From: Zerene cesonia
Lineage: Eukaryota > Arthropoda > Insecta > Lepidoptera > Pieridae
Direction of reading: 5' to 3'
Assembly: GCF_012273895.1 (NCBI RefSeq)
Contig: NC_052111.1
Coordinates: forward strand, 7,750,001-7,814,000
DNA length: 64,000 nt
Numbering within the stretch: the first letter of the stretch is position 1; the number at the start of each line of letters is the position of its first letter. Below are positions 45,901 to 56,472 of the stretch, one piece after another. Made by a program: the position numbers and the translations under genes. Under the pieces are notes generated by a model that was given only the letters and a program-made list of their open reading frames with translations, had not been told where the DNA came from and made no database searches.

Positions 45901-48900
45901 ATGAACTTCTTCGGGCACAGGTCGCACGCGTATGGACGCTCGCCTGCAACGTTTCCGCTGACAGTTCGTCATTCGTATTTTGTTTTATGACGTTTCCGAC
46001 GTCGATTTTTTTATTACGTTTTTAACGTAAAGGATGTACATATTTATGACGTTACTATAGACAGACTTGGTCTTATTCATAAAAAGAAAAATGCTATTTC
46101 GAAAGAGTTTTTTTTATGTACCTTTGGTTTTACAACATGCTTTAGTTAATCTCTTATATAAATTGATAAAATTAATCACACTTCACACTAATATTATAAA
46201 TGTGAAAGTTTTTTTTGTTTGGATGTTTGCGCCAATAACGCTGAAACTACTGGACTGATATTAATGAAATTTGGTATACCGACAGGTTATGAGCTGACTT
46301 TGGTGATAGGATACTTTTTGTCCCGATTAAATGCTCCCTTGGGAAAACAGGGAGGTTGATATCCGGCGGAGCCGGGACGCGCGTCTAGTTTATTCATAAG
46401 TGTTCTCTAAAAGGTCGATGTAATTTGTGTATTTATCAAATTGCTGCAGCAATAAAAATTCTCAAATAATAATTAAGTATATTAAAAAATTATAAAGTAA
46501 TAAGTGTGTCCATAGAACTTTTACAAGTTATAAACTATTTTATTGTATCTGCCAAAGTCACAAATGCATTAATAACTAAAATAAATTAATATATAAATAA
46601 ATGAAAAAAAAGTATCTACCAGTGTCGAGGAAGGTGCTAATTTAAATAATACAAATAATCGTCAGAGTCGCTACTCTAGGATCCGTACAAATACCCAATA
46701 TAGAGAACATCGACTAAAAAAATCTTTTACTTTTTCAAAAATTTCGAAAAAAAAAAAAAAAAAAAAACATGTCAAGACGTTATTTAAAAAAATTTGTTAC
46801 CAGTATGTGTTCGCATGTGGATGGCTTGAAAACTCCGACTCTTGAACGTTTTGTCGCACAGTTGACAAGAAAATGGCTTCTCCGCTGAGTGAGACCGCAT
46901 GTGTTTCACTAGATCTGCCTGAAAGTAAATAGATTGCTTTACATTGATACAAATAAGTATAAAATTCTACAATATAACGTAACATAAAATAAAAACCAAT
47001 TATGCAACTTCATCCAAAGCGTATAAAAATGTATTAAAAAATATATTACATTATTGGACACTAGATGGCGCTATATTTAACTCACAGACGAACTCAATAA
47101 GTCAACAAACAACATACCTTAATATAAAACCGCATATCACACAGCGAGCACGCATAATTCTTAATGCCAGTGTGTCGTATGAGGTGGATCTTGAGGTTGC
47201 CGGGCTGAGCGAACTTCTTGCCGCATTGCGAACAGCTGTAGTTCTTTTCGTTGTTGTGCGTCTCCAGGTGCATCTATTTATGGGTGGGGGGAAAGAAAAA
47301 AAAATTGTAATGTAAAATTATATAAGAAACTTTACTAACACATATGGATGTATAATCTGAATTAAAATCATCATTATCAGCCCATATCTGTTCCCACTGC
47401 AGGGGAGTAGGGACATTTTTATTTATGACATATTCATCCATGGAGATGTTGGGTCATCTGATGGTAAGAGCTAGCACCGTCCATAAAATTTTAAAGAGGC
47501 ATAAGGTCGGTTGCAGACCTTTCACCTCTACAAATGGATCATCGATTTAAAATTGGAAAGTGATGGGCCAGGGAAGGACTGAGAAGGGCAAGAAAAAGCA
47601 TAAGGAAAAGAAAATAGTAGCATACATAAGGTGAGTGGGGGAATCGAAGCCCCATATAATTTTCCTTACCCTTCCCAGTCCATTCCTTTATTCCTCTCAT
47701 CAACCCTTTCTAAATCCGATTCCAAATTAAAGTCGGTAATCCATTTGCATTCGACCTTACGCCTCTCTAAATGAACAGGGGCGGTGGTAGCGCTTACCTT
47801 CAGGCGACCCACCAGCTCCATCGCCAATGATTTTATAAAAAAAGATCATGCTCACCTTAAGGTTGTACGCCTGCACGAACTTCGCGTCACACATATGACA
47901 CTCGTGCTTCTTAATGCCCTCGTGTATCATTTCGTGGTTCTTCAGCACGTTGAGGTAGGCGAAGCTCTTCCCGCACACGCGACACTGGTACTTGCGGTCC
48001 GCGTTGTGGATTCGTATGTGACTGCTGAGACTGCGCAGGGATAGGAACGTTTTCTCGCAGTGCTTGCATTTTATGTCCGGCTGAAATTTGTTTTCGATGA
48101 ATATATTATCCGATTTGAGTTCGATACCGTATTTTTCCTTGTGTGCTAACTAAACACTATCACATCATGTATGACCGTCTAGTTTTTGTTTTCCTGAGTA
48201 TACCCATCCGCTCCGACTTCGCACTAGTGAAATTACGCATGTATTATACATATAACTTCCTATTGAATCACTCTTTGTATTAAAAAAAAAAAAACATCAA
48301 AATCTGTTGTGTAATTTTAAAGTTCTAAGACAAAGCATTCAGACACAGACATATTTTTATTATGGAATATGACTTTGTTTTATGCAATGTAGTGATAAGT
48401 TACTTTAAAATATATATTAATTAAAAAATTTGCCACGGCTTTGTATTCTAACGCACCAATAAAAACAATTATTATAATTACAAATTATAATATCCTAATA
48501 CAAACAAAACATTTAAATTCAAAAACCTACAGACAATTTAATATTTTGCTCAAATACACATGACATGCGACGATAAAGTATAACTAACCTGCTTCCCAAA
48601 GTGTCCTCGCATATGTGCCTCGAAGTTCTCGTACTTGTGGAAGCTCTTAGCGCACTTGACGCACTTCATCCGCTCGCGGCGGCGCTGCGCCCCCGCCGGG
48701 TCCTTCGGCGGCCGGCCGGGCCCTCGCCTCCGCCGCCGCGCCAGTATCTGACTGTGAAATCCGACTATAGAATGAGGACTTCGACACATGTCCATAAAGT
48801 ATGAAGTATTGATCATTATTTATGTGATCTGGATATGTAGCTATTGAAAAGTAAGGTTAAATGATAAATGTATGTTTAATGACAACTCAGATGTGCTTCT

Positions 48901-50297
48901 AGAAGAAGTAAGGAAATATGTGTTTGTAATATTAATTATTAGTAAATTAATTTTACTAATGAGTTATTACTTTTTTTAAGGTTGATTGACTTGTGGTGTT
49001 AAATAAACATTCTTCCTTTCTTTCTTTCAGAAAATGTCATATGATGTCCAGTCTGGATTAGAAAGGAAGGCTTTATGTTAGTGAGAAAAATTTTAAAGAT
49101 CTTTAGCAAAACCTTATTTCATCGTTTTTGACATTACACTAGAGTAATACAGAATAAAACAGAGCTTATGTTTACTTTACTTAAAAATGCACACTTTTTG
49201 ATGTAGAAGTTCATAAAAAAATCTTAGGTACAGCATCTGAACTAATTTTTGATCATTCTCTCATGTTTAAATTTTTTTTGACTTGTTGTTTGTTTTATAT
49301 GACTTTCATTATGTTCAAATACATAGGTGAAATGTGCTCTAAGTCTACCCATACCTTATAAGACTAGCAGTGTCTGACGGCATAGTATCTGCACTCAGTG
49401 AAGTATCATTCATTGCAGTCTCCTGTATCTTCATTTCTTCACTGATTTCTGTTAGGTTCACTTCAACCAAATCATTGTTTTCTATCTGATGAGCTTCTGC
49501 TTTTACCTGAAAGTTGTGTCTTTGTTAAATAGTAAGCAATTACCTCAAACCAACTATATATAGTCCCTCATTACCATTTTACAAACCCTCATAGGAGGCC
49601 TGTGTCCCAGCAGTGGGAACATATATGGGCTGATGATGATGATGATGATGAACTATATATAGTACACTGGACAGGCATATAGTAGGGGACTGGCACTACC
49701 ACTGAGAACACGAATCTAAGACAATGAGACACAGTGACTTCTATCAAAATCTATCAAGTCTTCAAGGAGGATAAGAATAAGAAGAGGATTAAAAATACTA
49801 ATGTTTACTATAACAATATGAATCTAAAAAAATAAAGCTTTAAAAGGCTAGCTCCACAATACATCATTTGAATAACTAAAATTACGTCTGTGAAATAATT
49901 AAATTACCTGTAATTTGCACTGTTGTTTCAATATCACATTGGATCTTACCACTACTTGCTTAAAGTAATATAACTTATTTAAAAGTTCTAAACATGTTTG
50001 ACAAATTAGCTTCGGCAATGAATCACCATCTGAAATCTGATGAAAACAAATCTGAATTTATTTCATTAAATTGTATGGATGTAGGATTTAACTAAATGAA
50101 TATTTACAAATAAGTTTCAAAGTTTATTTTGAATGTCCAGTATAGATTCAAGGCAATTCTTCTTGAACTATTCTTACCTCAACAGAAGTACAGTATTTAA
50201 ATATCCCTGCCGTACACACTGTAAATAAATCTTTCAAAGGTCCTGAATCTGTTAAACAAGCTCGGCAAATTTTCTTAAAATCCAATAGCTGCGCCAT
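42950..50297 (-). CDS. ZAD-C2H2 zinc-finger protein ZNF2, nine fingers with AT-hook-like segment
   Basis: Exons (minus strand): 50178-50297, 49908-50036, 49355-49506, 48589-48751, 47856-48080, 47118-47273, 46801-46918, 45786-45943, 42950-43096. They sum to 1368 nt, or 455 aa, in consistent phase. The ZAD domain shows CRAC near residue 11 and CQTC near residue 52. An acidic linker follows, then a very basic GC-rich segment RRRRRGPGRPPKDP that resembles an AT-hook. Then come nine C2H2 fingers. The last finger is completed across the final intron: the exon ending NRHMK plus GH gives HMKGH. After it the protein has a 46-residue tail with two tandem copies of about 13 residues (GREETHGLIVRGP / GRDETHGLLVRGP). 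The final exon is the least certain, because its acceptor (ATTTAAAAAG) lacks a good pyrimidine tract and the intron holds a gap. Predicted nuclear DNA-binding protein, target unknown. Confidence 0.88.
43253..43382 (+). repeat. SINE-like element cut by a gap
   Basis: GGCAACTGAGCTGGTGGTTC, GGTAAGCGATCACCACTGCC and 'tctgcgaatgcgctgacc' identify the family. It lies in the last intron of ZNF2 and runs into the N gap. Confidence 0.7.
43383..44382. other. Scaffold gap, 1000 N, in the last intron of ZNF2
   Basis: Unsized gap. The two sides show no overlap, so true sequence is probably missing here. An additional ZNF2 exon cannot be excluded, although finger 9 and the reading phase join cleanly without one. 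Confidence 0.97.
44383..44770 (+). repeat. Two related G-rich repeat fragments
   Basis: The motif of 'tgtgacaagatgtgataaggga' followed by GGGTCTAAGACATCGTGACGT recurs in weaker form near 44700-44765 ('cacaacgtgacaataggggagaggggtcaaaaaaagctgattttagcgtgacgt'). The family is not named. Confidence 0.45.
44935..45172 (-). repeat. SINE-like element, reverse orientation
   Basis: It contains 'cccttcccagtccattcctttattcctctcgcc' and 'gcttaccatcacgcgtcccaccagctcc', matching 47640-47845. Lies in the last intron of ZNF2. Confidence 0.7.
45588..45788 (+). mobile_element. PolyA-tailed retroposon with 14-bp target-site duplication at a splice donor
   Basis: The element 45602-45774 ends in an A-rich tail and is flanked by GGTGTGCATACCTT at 45588-45601 and again at 45775-45788. 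On the minus strand this duplicated site contains the donor of ZNF2 exon 8 (AAG|GTATGCACACC), so the donor exists twice. It is related to the fragment in RpL19 intron 3 at 7245. The element is antisense to ZNF2. Confidence 0.85.
46181..46388 (+). repeat. Helitron-like element
   Basis: It ends GGGACGCGCGTCTAG before T and contains 'attaatgaaatttggtataccgacagg'. The 5' border is approximate. Lies in intron 7 of ZNF2. Confidence 0.6.
47371..47410 (-). repeat. 3' tip of a tRNA-derived SINE, reverse orientation
   Basis: 'atcatcattatcagcccatatctgttcccactgcagg' is the reverse of the SINE 3' end (cagcagtgggaac...gggctgatgatgat). Confidence 0.6.
47425..47845. repeat. Head-to-head pair of SINE-like elements
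   Basis: 47425-47640 is in plus orientation ('catctgatggtaagagctagcaccg', 'agaggcataaggtcgg') and 47640-47845 in minus orientation ('cttacgcctctc', 'gcgcttaccttcaggcgacccaccagctcc'). Both are the same family, so they form a large imperfect inverted repeat in intron 5 of ZNF2, ending close to exon 5. Confidence 0.7.
48195..48375 (-). repeat. Decayed Helitron-like element
   Basis: It has CTAG near 48226 and an internal 'catcaaaatctgttgtgtaattttaaagttctaag' block of the same kind as the element at 2410, reversed. Borders are approximate. Intron 4 of ZNF2. Confidence 0.4.
49585..49652 (+). repeat. 3' tip of a tRNA-derived SINE
   Basis: 'ctcataggaggcctgtgtcccagcagtgggaac' followed by (GAT)n. It lies in intron 2 of ZNF2. 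Confidence 0.75.
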
Positions 50298-52881
50298 TTT
50301 TGTGTGCGTACTGTATATATGTAAAATAGGATATTCAAAATTTATCCATAATTTTATTTTATGTACATTCAAATAGAATTTATTTCAATTGTTTGTGTTA
50401 TTTTTGTTGTTTGCTTTCGTTTACGTATTTTCTTGAACTGTCAAGATGACATTAAAACAAAAAATATATCGTCTGAACCGTCAAACTTCAAAGTCATGTG
50501 TCACTTATTATTATTTTTTTTTAAGATTGTATGACTTGGTTATTAGGAAACAACTTGAAATGATTTGTTGAAAGTGTGTTCACAAAGTGATAGAGCGATT
50601 TTGCAATACAATGCTATGCTATGGTTAGAAAAGAAATTTTTACACAAAAATATAATTTGAAGTAAAAGAAGGTGTTTAGTATTTGATATAACTTGAAAAT
50701 ATACTGTCCAGTGTACTAATTATGCCTGCACTACCTCTTATTGTAGCGAGCAGCGACAGCGAGAAGATACTTGATTTTAATATAGGCGAACCCTCTATAC
50801 CTATTCGAAAATATTTAAATATTTCTTTAGGCTTTATTATTATCATTTCAACATTTAACACATAATAAATGTAGGGATTTAAAAGTTTCATAAGTCTATA
50901 GTTGTGGCTATAGTGATAATTAGACAAATACATACGTATTTATATTTTAAAATAGGATTATTATATACATAAAAAAGCCGAAAACTTCAATAATTTGACA
51001 GTTGACTAAAGCTTAAGAAATAAAAAAATGGGTCAAGTGTGAGTCTGATTCGCGACAGTAATGGTTTCGTACAGTGCCACCAACGAGTCTCAAATTGTCA
51101 TTGCTGACTACTTTAAGTAGTATGTGTGTTCTATTGCTATCTTTCTAAATTTTATTAGATAAATATGCTGAAAGCTATTAAAAGTGATGCCCGGAATATT
51201 ATTCTAAAGGTTACAATGAAGCGACGGTGACGGCACCATTCATTTAAGAGATAAATTAGAGAGGCTGTACAAATAAGCTCAACAACAACTTAATGAAAAT
51301 TTAATTGAGCAACTGCAAAAAAAAATGATTACTCATCCAATCTATGACCGCGCCAACCAATGCTTAACCTGGGATTTTTGTTTGTTATTATAGCAGTATA
51401 ACATTGGTTTACCCTTTGCGTACAGAGTCCGAAAAAGTAATATTAATTCAGTAGTACTCATTTGTAACAGTGTTGAAAAACAGTACAGAAGGAATAGAAT
51501 TAGAATGTAATAAAACTTTTTGATTCTTCTTCTGCTTCCTCAGCTAGGTAATAGCTTTAATTTAATTATATGTCGCATTAACATTGGTTATGTATAACCA
51601 GCGGTCCGCCCCGGTTTCTCCCGTGGTACATATATATAGCCTATAACCTTCCTCAATAAATGGGCTATCTAACAGTGAAAGAATTTTCAAATCAAAATTA
51701 GTATAGATACACAATGTCAGGTTAGTTGTTTAAACAGATATCTTGAATGGATATTATATCTTACATTAAATCTATCTATAATTAATCTTTACAAAACTGT
51801 ATATGTAACTATTTCCACATTCGTTAAACTTCTTTCAACTTGTTGTAACTTTGGAGTTTTCCGACATAGTAAAGTCAGTGATTCTCAAACTTCAATTAAT
51901 TCACTGGTTAAAAAAAAAGCCGAACTGCAATATGTACATATTATAATATGTTCATCACCTCATTTTTTTATAATTTTGTATTCTCTTTGCAGAAGTTAAT
52001 TAAGGATTGAGTACATACGTATTAATTTAATAATACTTTAATATTTTTATGCAAATCATTTTGAAAACATCGTATCTAGATATGTATATAAAAAAAAGGT
52101 ACATACGTCAATAAAATTATTGTTTACTGAAATACTAACGGATTCTCAAGTACTTTTACCTTACCTTTAAATAATAATAATCATTTAAGCTGTATACAAT
52201 TGTTCTTCAACGTTTTATATGTCAATGATAAGGGTATTTATTTTATTGTCCTTAAGCCTTGTTTCAAGTATTATGAAACAGTTTTGAAAGATAAAATTCA
52301 TGCTTATAATTACAACATTCATTATAAATAACGACACATAAATTTAATATATAGAAGGCACCTTTATTAAGTTTCTTAACAAATATTGTTGCGCGTGGTG
52401 CATTGATGTTCTTAAAAGACCATTTCAATATACCGTATTATAGTCTGTACGAACATACCTACCGTGAGAAATTGAGGACTGTTGAGGACGGGAGCGGTGG
52501 AGTGCGGAGTGCGGAGCATTATCACTGCGTCATCTCAGTCATTGTGGCATTATTGCCTATGCTATACGTTAGGTTATTTATAACATTCCAACAATTCAAA
52601 AGTACGATCCAACTATAATGTTTTAACTTTTCTACATACCACAATATAGACTTAAGATTGGTAATTATTTACGGGTGGAATTGTCTTCCAAATAAATAAC
52701 GAAACAAACCAAAGCATTAATAAATAAGTAAATAATAACTCAGTACAAAAGTGAAACATTGTGTTTTTTAATAATCTCGTTACTGATAACAAGTGCTATA
52801 CAGAATTAAATTCAGTGACACACGAGTGGTGATACTGAGAACCGGTGTTTTCATTGTTTACAAACAATTGATATCTGAAAA
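50298..52881. other. Divergent intergenic between ZNF2 and GALK2
   Basis: About 2.6 kb that must hold both promoters. It contains a Helitron-like remnant at about 51597-51725 with 'ggtccgccccggtttctcccgtggtac'. Short frames at 50722-50865 (+) and 52403-52618 (+) lack supporting evidence. No further gene is called. Confidence 0.55.
51597..51725 (-). repeat. Helitron-like remnant
   Basis: It matches the 3' half of the 21074 subfamily (chained blocks 'ccttcctcaataaatgggctatctaacagtgaaagaattttcaaatc'), but the terminal CTAG has mutated to CCAG. Confidence 0.55.
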
Positions 52882-54348
52882 ATGAGCGCGAATGGAAACA
52901 CTGATACGGTACCAATAAGAACAATACCAAGTACTGATAGAATAGAAAATCTAACTCGACGTTTTCATGATGAATTTGGGAGTAAGCCGTCATTCTATGT
53001 CCGTGTCCCAGGGCGAGTTAATTTAATTGGTGAACATATTGATTACTGTGGCTATCCAGTCTTACCCATGGCATTGGAACAAGATATTTTGGTTGCGGCT
53101 TGTCTGACGAGTGATTCGAAATTATATCTACGTAATATAAATAGTAAATATAATAATTTTGATGTAGAAATTACAAAGTTCGCGGATATGGACATCCAAC
53201 CAGATTCAAATGGGAAACCATTCTGGTACAACTATGTACTCTGCGGCTTAAAAGGTGCCTTGGAATATTTAAACAATGACTTTAAAAATGGTCTTAAGTT
53301 ACTTGTAGATGGAAATATTCCTCCCGCATCTGGATTATCAAGTTCCTCCGCACTAGTCAGCGCTGCTTGTTTAGCATTTCTATATGCTCAAAATGCTACG
53401 TTAAATAAAATTGAAATAGCTACGTTGTGCGCAAAGAGTGAAAGATATATAGGAACGCAAGGTGGAGGCATGGATCAGGCAATAGCATTTCTTGCAGAAA
53501 AATATAGCGCCCAATATATTACTTGGCAACCATTAAATGCAACAGCAGTTGCTTTACCGGAAGAAGCTTCATTCGTCGTGGCTCACAGTTTAGCAGAAGC
53601 TAACAAAGCGGCAACAAACGATTATAATAGACGAGTTATAGAATGCAGATTAGCTGCTAAGGTCCTAATAAAAGCTTCTGGTGGTTTAGTAAATCAAAAA
53701 ATTGTAACGCTAAGCCATGCACAAAAAATATTAAACAAAACACTAGTTGAAATGATTGATTTGGTTAACGAATATTTGCCAAAGGAAATGTATACAAAAC
53801 CCGAGGTGTGTAATAAATTAGACATTACTGAAAACGAAATGGACACTCTCTATTTAACCCCCAATACACGTCATTTAAAGGAATTCAAACTCAAACAGAG
53901 AGCCCTCCATGTTTTTAGCGAAGCCTTGAGAGTTGAAGATTTTCGCAAGGCTTGTACGCAATCCACATCAAATGGGAGTAATGGACACATCAATGGGTCG
54001 AATGGTGTAACGGTTAAATCAGATAGTGAATTTGTTGATAAAATATTATTAACCCTTGGGGAATTAATGTCGAGCAGTCATGAAAGTTTACAAACACTCT
54101 ACGAATGTTCTCATGAGAATTTAGATCGTTTAGTGGACATATCGAAAAAAATGAATGTACATTGTAGATTGACCGGGGCTGGGTGGGGAGGATGCGTAGT
54201 TGCTCTCTGTCCGAAAGATAAAGTTGATGAGTATATTCAAATGTTAACAGATGAGTTTTACGTTAAACATTGCGAAATAGAAAAGAGCAAGGCCAGTGTG
54301 TATGTTTTCGCAACAACACCAAACTGCGGTGCCTTAATTTACATTTAG
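52882..54348 (+). CDS. GALK2: GHMP sugar kinase, GALK2-type (N-acetylgalactosamine kinase / galactokinase)
   Basis: A single 488-aa exon. All three GHMP kinase signatures are present: RVNLIGEHIDYCGYPVLP at 45-62 (galactokinase signature), the ATP-binding loop PPASGLSSSSALVSAACL at 147-164, and LTGAGWGGCVVALCP from 430. Asp198 in GGGMDQ lies where the catalytic Asp of galactokinases sits. EHIDYCGY, RYIGTQGGGMDQ and RRVIECRLAAK resemble GALK2 more than GALK1. GALK2 phosphorylates GalNAc at C1 and, more weakly, galactose, feeding sugar salvage in the cytosol. Length is close to mammalian GALK2 (about 458), with the excess partly in an Asn/Ser/Gly-rich insert at 361-376. The ATG is preceded by AAAA, an acceptable context, and there is no upstream in-frame Met. 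An intronless coding region among intron-rich neighbours suggests either ancestral intron loss or an old retrocopy. The frame is intact. Confidence 0.93.
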   Translation: MSANGNTDTVPIRTIPSTDRIENLTRRFHDEFGSKPSFYVRVPGRVNLIGEHIDYCGYPVLPMALEQDILVAACLTSDSKLYLRNINSKYNNFDVEITKFADMDIQPDSNGKPFWYNYVLCGLKGALEYLNNDFKNGLKLLVDGNIPPASGLSSSSALVSAACLAFLYAQNATLNKIEIATLCAKSERYIGTQGGGMDQAIAFLAEKYSAQYITWQPLNATAVALPEEASFVVAHSLAEANKAATNDYNRRVIECRLAAKVLIKASGGLVNQKIVTLSHAQKILNKTLVEMIDLVNEYLPKEMYTKPEVCNKLDITENEMDTLYLTPNTRHLKEFKLKQRALHVFSEALRVEDFRKACTQSTSNGSNGHINGSNGVTVKSDSEFVDKILLTLGELMSSSHESLQTLYECSHENLDRLVDISKKMNVHCRLTGAGWGGCVVALCPKDKVDEYIQMLTDEFYVKHCEIEKSKASVYVFATTPNCGALIYI

Positions 54349-54545
54349 ATTTCAAATGTCATTATTCATAATTGTTAATATAGAAATTAATGCAAATTTA
54401 TTTTAGTCATAGTATTTGTAGTATTATGTAATGTGTAGGTAAGTATACAATTTATAAATGCCATTTATTGTGAGCGATTTGTGAAATGAAATCATGATCT
54501 AATTTTGATAATAAATTTACAGCGATATGCCATTTAATCTAAAAA

Positions 54546-54551
54546 AATAAA
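54546..54551 (+). terminator. Candidate GALK2 polyadenylation signal
   Basis: AATAAA within AAAAAAATAAAAGC, about 200 bases after the stop codon. Confidence 0.5.
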
Positions 54552-55830
54552 AGCTATTTTATTATTAGAATATCATATTTTTATTTCAAATATGCAAATG
54601 CATTTATATTTTTAAGCGTACGCTTTATTGAAATATCACTTGGTAACTTTAAAACTTAGTTATCACCCATATTGTTACCCCTTATCTCTATTTAATACAA
54701 CCTAATCGGTTCACGCAGTAAAGAATTATAAGGTAACAAACACAAAAAAAAATACAGATGAAAAGTTTACTTCTGGTTTTTGAAGTCGTATGAAAATCAA
54801 CTTTCGCAAGAAATATTGTACAAATAATTATTTGTTTTCAGTGCATTTAACCATCTTAACATAAAATAATAATATGTTTATACTTATTACTCTATACATT
54901 GTATCGATAAGCGCAAAATTTAAATTACCTGCTGTCATATGCGTGCACACAATTTAAGTTATTTGCATGTAAAATATTATTTTGTTTAAAAATCAAATTA
55001 GTAAAATAAAATAAAAACAAAATTTCTTCCAGTGTTTTTCTATTTTAATCCTTAATTTACCAGTTCCCAAATAACATAGTATATTCAAACTAGCTTTATC
55101 GCTCAGTGACTTGCTATGTCACTCTGCTTCGTTTAAGTTTACGTTAGTCTCGCGTGGTTTAAATACATGATTTTTCTTTCCTTCTTTGACTTCAATTTTA
55201 CAAATCATAGATGTTTTTTAAACTACGCGGTAAGAGGTAACAATAGTTTATTGTCGGATATACATAAAATGTATTATTTATATCGTTCGATTGGTACCAA
55301 TAGTATTTGAGAACGTTTCTTAAGATGTTCATACATTTATGTTATGTAGGTATACAATCAAATAAAGAAGTATCTAAAGCAAAAAGTTTCATAATTTAAA
55401 TATTTCAAGAAATTGTCTAACGATTTCTGTAAATATTTGTTGTATTTTCCTAGCTTTTGATAGAAAAAAAGTACCAACTACTGTCAGCTACTTTACTGCA
55501 AAGTGAAAAACACCGATCACTATTTAAACGTGTACAAAATGTCGAAATAAATAATATAATGATAAGTTCGCGTTTAAAACGACTTTCATTTATAAAAGAT
55601 TTATAGAATTTTGAGAACAGCTGATTAAACGTACAATCATATCATACTTTCATAAATTAAAAATTTTAAAGGTTCTGTCGAGTGTTTTGATAATAAAGTA
55701 AGAAGCAAAAATAGTTATGAATGTATTTTTGCGTCTTACTTTTTGACTACCCTTGACATGTAAAGATCCTTTTCTATGCTATACTCATAACACGAGTTCA
55801 TAGTTCCTGCGATATAATTCGCTCAAATGC

Positions 55831-55838
55831 TGACGTCA
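55831..55838. promoter_or_regulatory. CRE-like palindrome TGACGTCA
   Basis: Perfect CREB/ATF-type site. A second copy lies at 56363-56370. Both are far from start codons, so a role is only possible. Confidence 0.25.
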
Positions 55839-56362
55839 TTTTTGTAATGGTCAGTGGATTGGTATTTTAATAAATCCTATTTGACATGTTATATTATGTA
55901 ATAGTAATACGGTAGTTTATAATCTTCCATATACGTAGTTAGGTATATAAAAAATATTTTTTAAACAAAGAAAAATAATTTTTCTTAATTTTCTTTGGAA
56001 ATTTCTAATCAATTACTTCTTAGATCCCCACAGTAAAACAAAACAAAATATAATTGTGTCACTTTAATAATTAATATGACCAACCCGCAATGTCCAATAT
56101 CTTTAAATAAAAAGATTTTTTATTAAATACTTATTTGTTTAATATAAAGGGTAAGTTTAATAGGGAATATGCATGAAATTTAAATTAGGATGAAATATTT
56201 TTTTTCATAAACTTTATTACTTCTCCATTAACCTACTTTTAATATTTTTGGATATAGTTTTTATTTCATCAAGAAATTAATTAATGAAAAGTGCTAAAAA
56301 AAGTCTGGGAAATTCAAATATATAAAACGCTACACCATTGGTCAGATCGAACACGTGAACTA

Positions 56363-56370
56363 TGACGTCA
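56363..56370. promoter_or_regulatory. CRE-like palindrome TGACGTCA, second copy
   Basis: Follows an E-box-like CACGTG at 56353-56358 (AACACGTGAAC). It lies about 1.7 kb upstream of the eIF2B delta start, with a gap between. Confidence 0.25.
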
Positions 56371-56472
56371 TAGTACAATAGGTACAACCACGAACAGTGT
56401 TGCCAACTTGGATTTTGAAAAAGGCGTAGGCCAGATTAGAAAATTACGTAGAAATAGTAAAATTTCCATATG

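Noticed and set aside
50722..50865. Plus-strand 47-aa frame starting MPALPLIVASSDSEK with a hydrophobic end
   Set aside because: Short, no recognisable family, no clear splice context, and codon use is uninformative. It could be chance in AT-rich DNA.
52403..52618. Plus-strand 71-aa frame upstream of GALK2
   Set aside because: No homology recognised, low-quality composition, and it lies in the expected 5' region of GALK2.
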